NCBI GenBank assembly: GCA_947464335.1
Contig: CANHWG010000011.1
Location: forward strand, 1-55,310
Length of the DNA: 55,310 bases
From: Flavobacteriaceae bacterium
Lineage (GTDB): Bacteria; Bacteroidota; Bacteroidia; Flavobacteriales; Flavobacteriaceae
Direction: 5' to 3'
In this document: positions 52,886 through 55,310 of the stretch, piece after piece
How positions within the stretch are numbered: position 1 is the stretch's first letter
Layout of the letters: each line of letters begins with the position of its first letter
The notes under the pieces: generated by a model
The model's input: the letters and a program-made list of their open reading frames with translations, nothing else
Told to the model about the DNA's origin: nothing
Databases searched by the model: none
Translations under genes and position numbers: made by a program

Positions 52886-54037
52886 ATGAAAGTAGCAGTT
52901 ATCGGTTCAGGAACAATGGGAAGCGGCATCGCACAAGTGGCTGCAATAGCAGGGTGTAACGTAAAAATTTACGATAGCAATTTAGAGGCGCTTTCCAAAA
53001 GCAAATCTAATCTCGAAACTACTTTATCCAAATTAGTGGAAAAGGATAAAATAGATATTGCTGAAAAATCTCGAATCGAAAATAATATTTCTTATGTACA
53101 CACCCTAGGAGAGTTGTCTCATTCCGATTTAGTTATCGAAGCTATTATTGAAAATCTTGAAATCAAGAAAAAGTTATTTTCTGAACTAGAAAATTACGTC
53201 TCGCCCGAAACTATCTTAGCATCTAATACGTCTTCATTATCAATTGCTTCCATTGCTGCTTCTTGCCAAAAACCAGAACGCGTCATCGGAATTCACTTTT
53301 TTAATCCAGCGCCACTAATGCAGCTCGTAGAAGTAATTCCGGCCGTGCAAACCAGCGAAGAAGTTTTAAAAACAACCGTTAAGACTATTTCCGATTGGAA
53401 AAAAGTTGTAGCCGTTGCCAAAGACACACCAGGGTTTATAGTAAACCGTGTCGCTCGACCATTTTATAGCGAAAGTTTACGCATTTACGATGAAGGAATA
53501 GCCGACTTTGCAACCATCGATTGGGCTTTAAAAACGATTGGTGGATTCAAAATGGGACCTTTCGAACTAATGGATATGATTGGCCACGATGTCAATTATG
53601 TGGTGACCGAAACCGTTTTCACGAGCTTCTATTTTGATCCAAAATTCAAACCGTCATTCACCCAAAAAAGATTATTGGAAGCCGGATTTCTTGGTAAAAA
53701 ATCAGGTAGAGGATTTTATGATTATAACAAAGAACTACCAACTCCACTAGAAGATTTAGTTTTGGCAAAAACCATTTTCGAAAGAGTCATCATAATGCTC
53801 ATTAACGAAGCAGCTGACACCTTGTTTTTAAACATCGCATCAGCCAAAGATATCGACAATGCCATGACCAAAGGAGTCAATTATCCAAAAGGGTTACTCG
53901 CTTGGGCAGATGAACTGGGTATTGGTTGGTGTGTCGATAAACTAGACGGATTATATAACGAATATCATGAAGATCGATATAGATGCAGTCCAATATTGCG
54001 AAAAATGAATAGAGAACACAAAACTTTTTTCAACTAA
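52886..54037 (+). CDS. paaH: 3-hydroxyacyl-CoA dehydrogenase PaaH
   Basis: A 383-residue enzyme. Rossmann fold KVAVIGSGTMGSGIAQVAAIAG at the start, NTSSLSIASIAAS, IGIHFFNPAPLMQLVEVI with the catalytic His, KDTPGFIVNRVARPFY, and a C-terminal dimerisation domain. It oxidises the 3-hydroxyadipyl-CoA intermediate. Its stop overlaps the paaI start by one base (TAATG). Confidence 0.95.
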   Translation: MKVAVIGSGTMGSGIAQVAAIAGCNVKIYDSNLEALSKSKSNLETTLSKLVEKDKIDIAEKSRIENNISYVHTLGELSHSDLVIEAIIENLEIKKKLFSELENYVSPETILASNTSSLSIASIAASCQKPERVIGIHFFNPAPLMQLVEVIPAVQTSEEVLKTTVKTISDWKKVVAVAKDTPGFIVNRVARPFYSESLRIYDEGIADFATIDWALKTIGGFKMGPFELMDMIGHDVNYVVTETVFTSFYFDPKFKPSFTQKRLLEAGFLGKKSGRGFYDYNKELPTPLEDLVLAKTIFERVIIMLINEAADTLFLNIASAKDIDNAMTKGVNYPKGLLAWADELGIGWCVDKLDGLYNEYHEDRYRCSPILRKMNREHKTFFN

Positions 54038-54444
54038 TGACAGCCAACGAAATTGTAAATAAAATGTTCCAAAACGATGCTTTTAGCCAATGGCTCGGTA
54101 TCACAGTTGAAAATGTAGCTGAAGGAACATGTACACTTTCTATGGTTATTCGAAAAGAAATGCTAAACGGCTTTTCTATAGCCCATGGCGGTATTACGTA
54201 TTCATTAGCCGATAGTGCTCTTGCTTTTGCCTCTAATTCTCATGGACGTCAATCAGTGAGTGTTGACACATCTATTAATCATATAGAAGTTTTAAAAGAA
54301 GGAGACAAAATTGTAGCTATTGCACAACAAGATGCTCTAAAAAATAAATTTGGTTTTTATACCATCGAAATAAAAAAAGAAGAAAAAACAGTGGCCTTAT
54401 TTAAAGGAACGGTGTTTAGAAGTGATAAATTATGGGAATTATAA
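54037..54444 (+). CDS. paaI: Hotdog-fold thioesterase PaaI
   Basis: A 135-residue thioesterase. Seen: SIAHGGITYSLADSALAFASNSHG (HGG motif and catalytic Asp) and SVDTSINHIEVLKEGD. PaaI frees CoA from dead-end ring-hydroxylated phenylacetyl-CoA. Translation is coupled to paaH by a one-base overlap. Confidence 0.94.
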   Translation: MTANEIVNKMFQNDAFSQWLGITVENVAEGTCTLSMVIRKEMLNGFSIAHGGITYSLADSALAFASNSHGRQSVSVDTSINHIEVLKEGDKIVAIAQQDALKNKFGFYTIEIKKEEKTVALFKGTVFRSDKLWEL

Positions 54445-54527
54445 TTAACAATTAACAATTGATAATTAACAATTGACAATTCTGTGACAGAAAATTATCA
54501 ATTATCAATTATCCATTATCAATTAAA
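54444..54527. repeat. Head-to-head period-7 array, paaI-paaJ spacer
   Basis: Left: ATTAACA, ATTAACA, ATTGATA, ATTAACA, ATTGACA (54444-54478, exact 7-base period). Centre: ATTCTGTGACAGAAAA, with its own TTCTG-TGA-CAGAA hairpin. Right: TTATCAA, TTATCAA, TTATCCA, TTATCAA (54495-54522), the inverse of ATTGATA. Fills the whole spacer to the ATG at 54528. Confidence 0.92.
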
Positions 54528-55310
54528 ATGGAAGCATACATCATAGACGGAGTTCGAACTCCAATCGGAAGTTACCAAGGAACACTAGCATCAGTTCGCC
54601 CAGATGATTTAGGCGCTTTGGTCATCAAATCTGTAGTAGACAAAAATCCAAACATTCCAACTGATGCCTACGATGATGTCATCATGGGTTGCGCCAATCA
54701 AGCTGGAGAAGACAATCGTAATGTAGCGAGAATGTCTTTACTATTAGCAGGGTTACCGTATTCGGTTCCGGGTGAAACCGTAAATCGTTTGTGCAGCTCT
54801 GGTTTATCTGCCATTATAAGTGCTAATCGCGCCATTAAAGCAGGTGACGGCCACGTTTTTATTGCTGGCGGAATCGAAAACATGACGCGCGGACCATTAG
54901 TTGTTTCTAAACCTTCATCAGCTTATGGAACCGATTCTAAAATGCACGATACTAGTTTCGGATGGCGTTTTATAAATCCAAAACTACACGCCATGTACGG
55001 CACAGATGCCATGGGTGAAACGGCCGAAAATCTAGTCGAAAAATATAATATCAGCAGAGAAGATCAAGATGCGTTCGCTTTACATAGCCAACAAAAAGCA
55101 ACAGCAGCCCAAGCTTCAGGAAGATTAGCCAAAGAAATTGTAACGGTTGAAATTCCGCAACGAAAAGGCGATGCTATTCAGTTCTCTAAAGATGAATTCA
55201 TCAAACCAAATACATCACTAGAAGGATTGTCTAAATTACGTCCAGCATTCAAAAAAGAGGGAAGTGTAACCGCAGGAAACGCATCGGGATTAAACGACGG
55301 CGCTTGTGCT
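54528..55310 (+). CDS. paaJ: 3-oxoadipyl-CoA thiolase PaaJ/PcaF, 5' part
   Basis: Open from the ATG at 54528 to the window edge (261 codons), so the C-terminal third is outside. Thiolase features: MEAYIIDGVRTPIGSYQGTLASVRPDDLG, active-site Cys in VNRLCSSGLSAI, GGIENMTRGP, and GWRFINPKLHAMYGTDAMGETAEN, close to the PcaF/PaaJ type. It splits 3-oxoadipyl-CoA to succinyl-CoA and acetyl-CoA. It is the last visible gene of the paa operon, whose remaining genes (paaK, paaZ) would be expected further on. Confidence 0.92.
   Translation, partial: MEAYIIDGVRTPIGSYQGTLASVRPDDLGALVIKSVVDKNPNIPTDAYDDVIMGCANQAGEDNRNVARMSLLLAGLPYSVPGETVNRLCSSGLSAIISANRAIKAGDGHVFIAGGIENMTRGPLVVSKPSSAYGTDSKMHDTSFGWRFINPKLHAMYGTDAMGETAENLVEKYNISREDQDAFALHSQQKATAAQASGRLAKEIVTVEIPQRKGDAIQFSKDEFIKPNTSLEGLSKLRPAFKKEGSVTAGNASGLNDGACA

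Noticed and set aside
49174..54527. CRISPR array as an explanation of the short repeats in the paa operon
   Set aside because: Units are 7-9 bases with no spacers between them and differ from spacer to spacer; no cas genes are present.

Overview
The window is a chromosomal segment of a low-GC Bacteroidota, almost certainly a Flavobacterium or close relative. The evidence is the gldKLMN gliding/type IX secretion (T9SS) core, XrtF with its partner, GSCFA, DUF983 and HYC_CC_PP proteins, and promoters of the Bacteroidota form TTG-N18-21-TAnnTTTG. Gene density is high. No gene-free stretch exceeds about 300 bases; the longest are 23596-23848, 32263-32480 and 40520-40784, and each is annotated. I see no phage, IS element, CRISPR array or rRNA.

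Layout. 1-2160 (minus): 5' part of pnp, rpsO and a free-methionine sulfoxide reductase. 2221-3211 (plus): exosortase XrtF and its partner. 3274-7684 (plus): a metal-linked group (HYC_CC_PP protein, TonB-dependent receptor, exported HMA protein, DUF2490 protein), then a DedA protein. 7713-12183 (minus): a 789-residue secreted MG2-like protein, groEL, groES. 12350-17689 (minus): a probable six-gene operon, miaB, sigma-54 activator, lipoprotein, lptE, TPR protein, secG, with a clear promoter at one end and terminator at the other. 17828-27989 (minus): FAD oxidoreductase, gldNMLK, a degenerate arginase-fold protein, topA, DUF983. 28050-33923: ABC-F, DUF4345, GNAT-like, a frameshifted DUF1761 gene, LRR protein, J-domain/KTSC protein. 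34098-37138: initiator tRNA, era, a membrane protein, der. 37219-40519 (minus): M23 peptidase, MerR, LemA, two TPM proteins. 40785-47234: alaS, ABC exporter, lipoprotein, and a GSCFA protein that seems to start at ATT. 47376-55310 (plus): a phenylacetate degradation locus, TetR then paaE-A-B-C-D-G-H-I-J, with paaJ cut by the window end.

How genes work together. PaaABCDE is the ring-epoxidising oxygenase acting on phenylacetyl-CoA; PaaG isomerises the epoxide; PaaH and PaaJ carry out later beta-oxidation-like steps; PaaI is a rescue thioesterase. A perfect 9-2-9 palindrome just after the paaE -7 element is the obvious TetR operator. GldKLMN form the T9SS motor and ring.

Most unusual signal. 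Many spacers hold arrays of a short unit with a 7-base (sometimes 8-9) period. Each spacer has its own unit, and several arrays are head-to-head: the unit is inverted in the first half relative to the second, and the array runs up to the next start codon. The clearest are 50168-50235, 52820-52884 and 54444-54527 in the paa operon. Similar arrays reach into the coding region of the GSCFA gene and overlap stop codons elsewhere. Other notable points are an arginase-like protein that has lost metal ligands beside gldK, a palindrome upstream of gldK, the frameshifted DUF1761 gene, the ATT-start GSCFA gene, and two dispersed intergenic repeat families.
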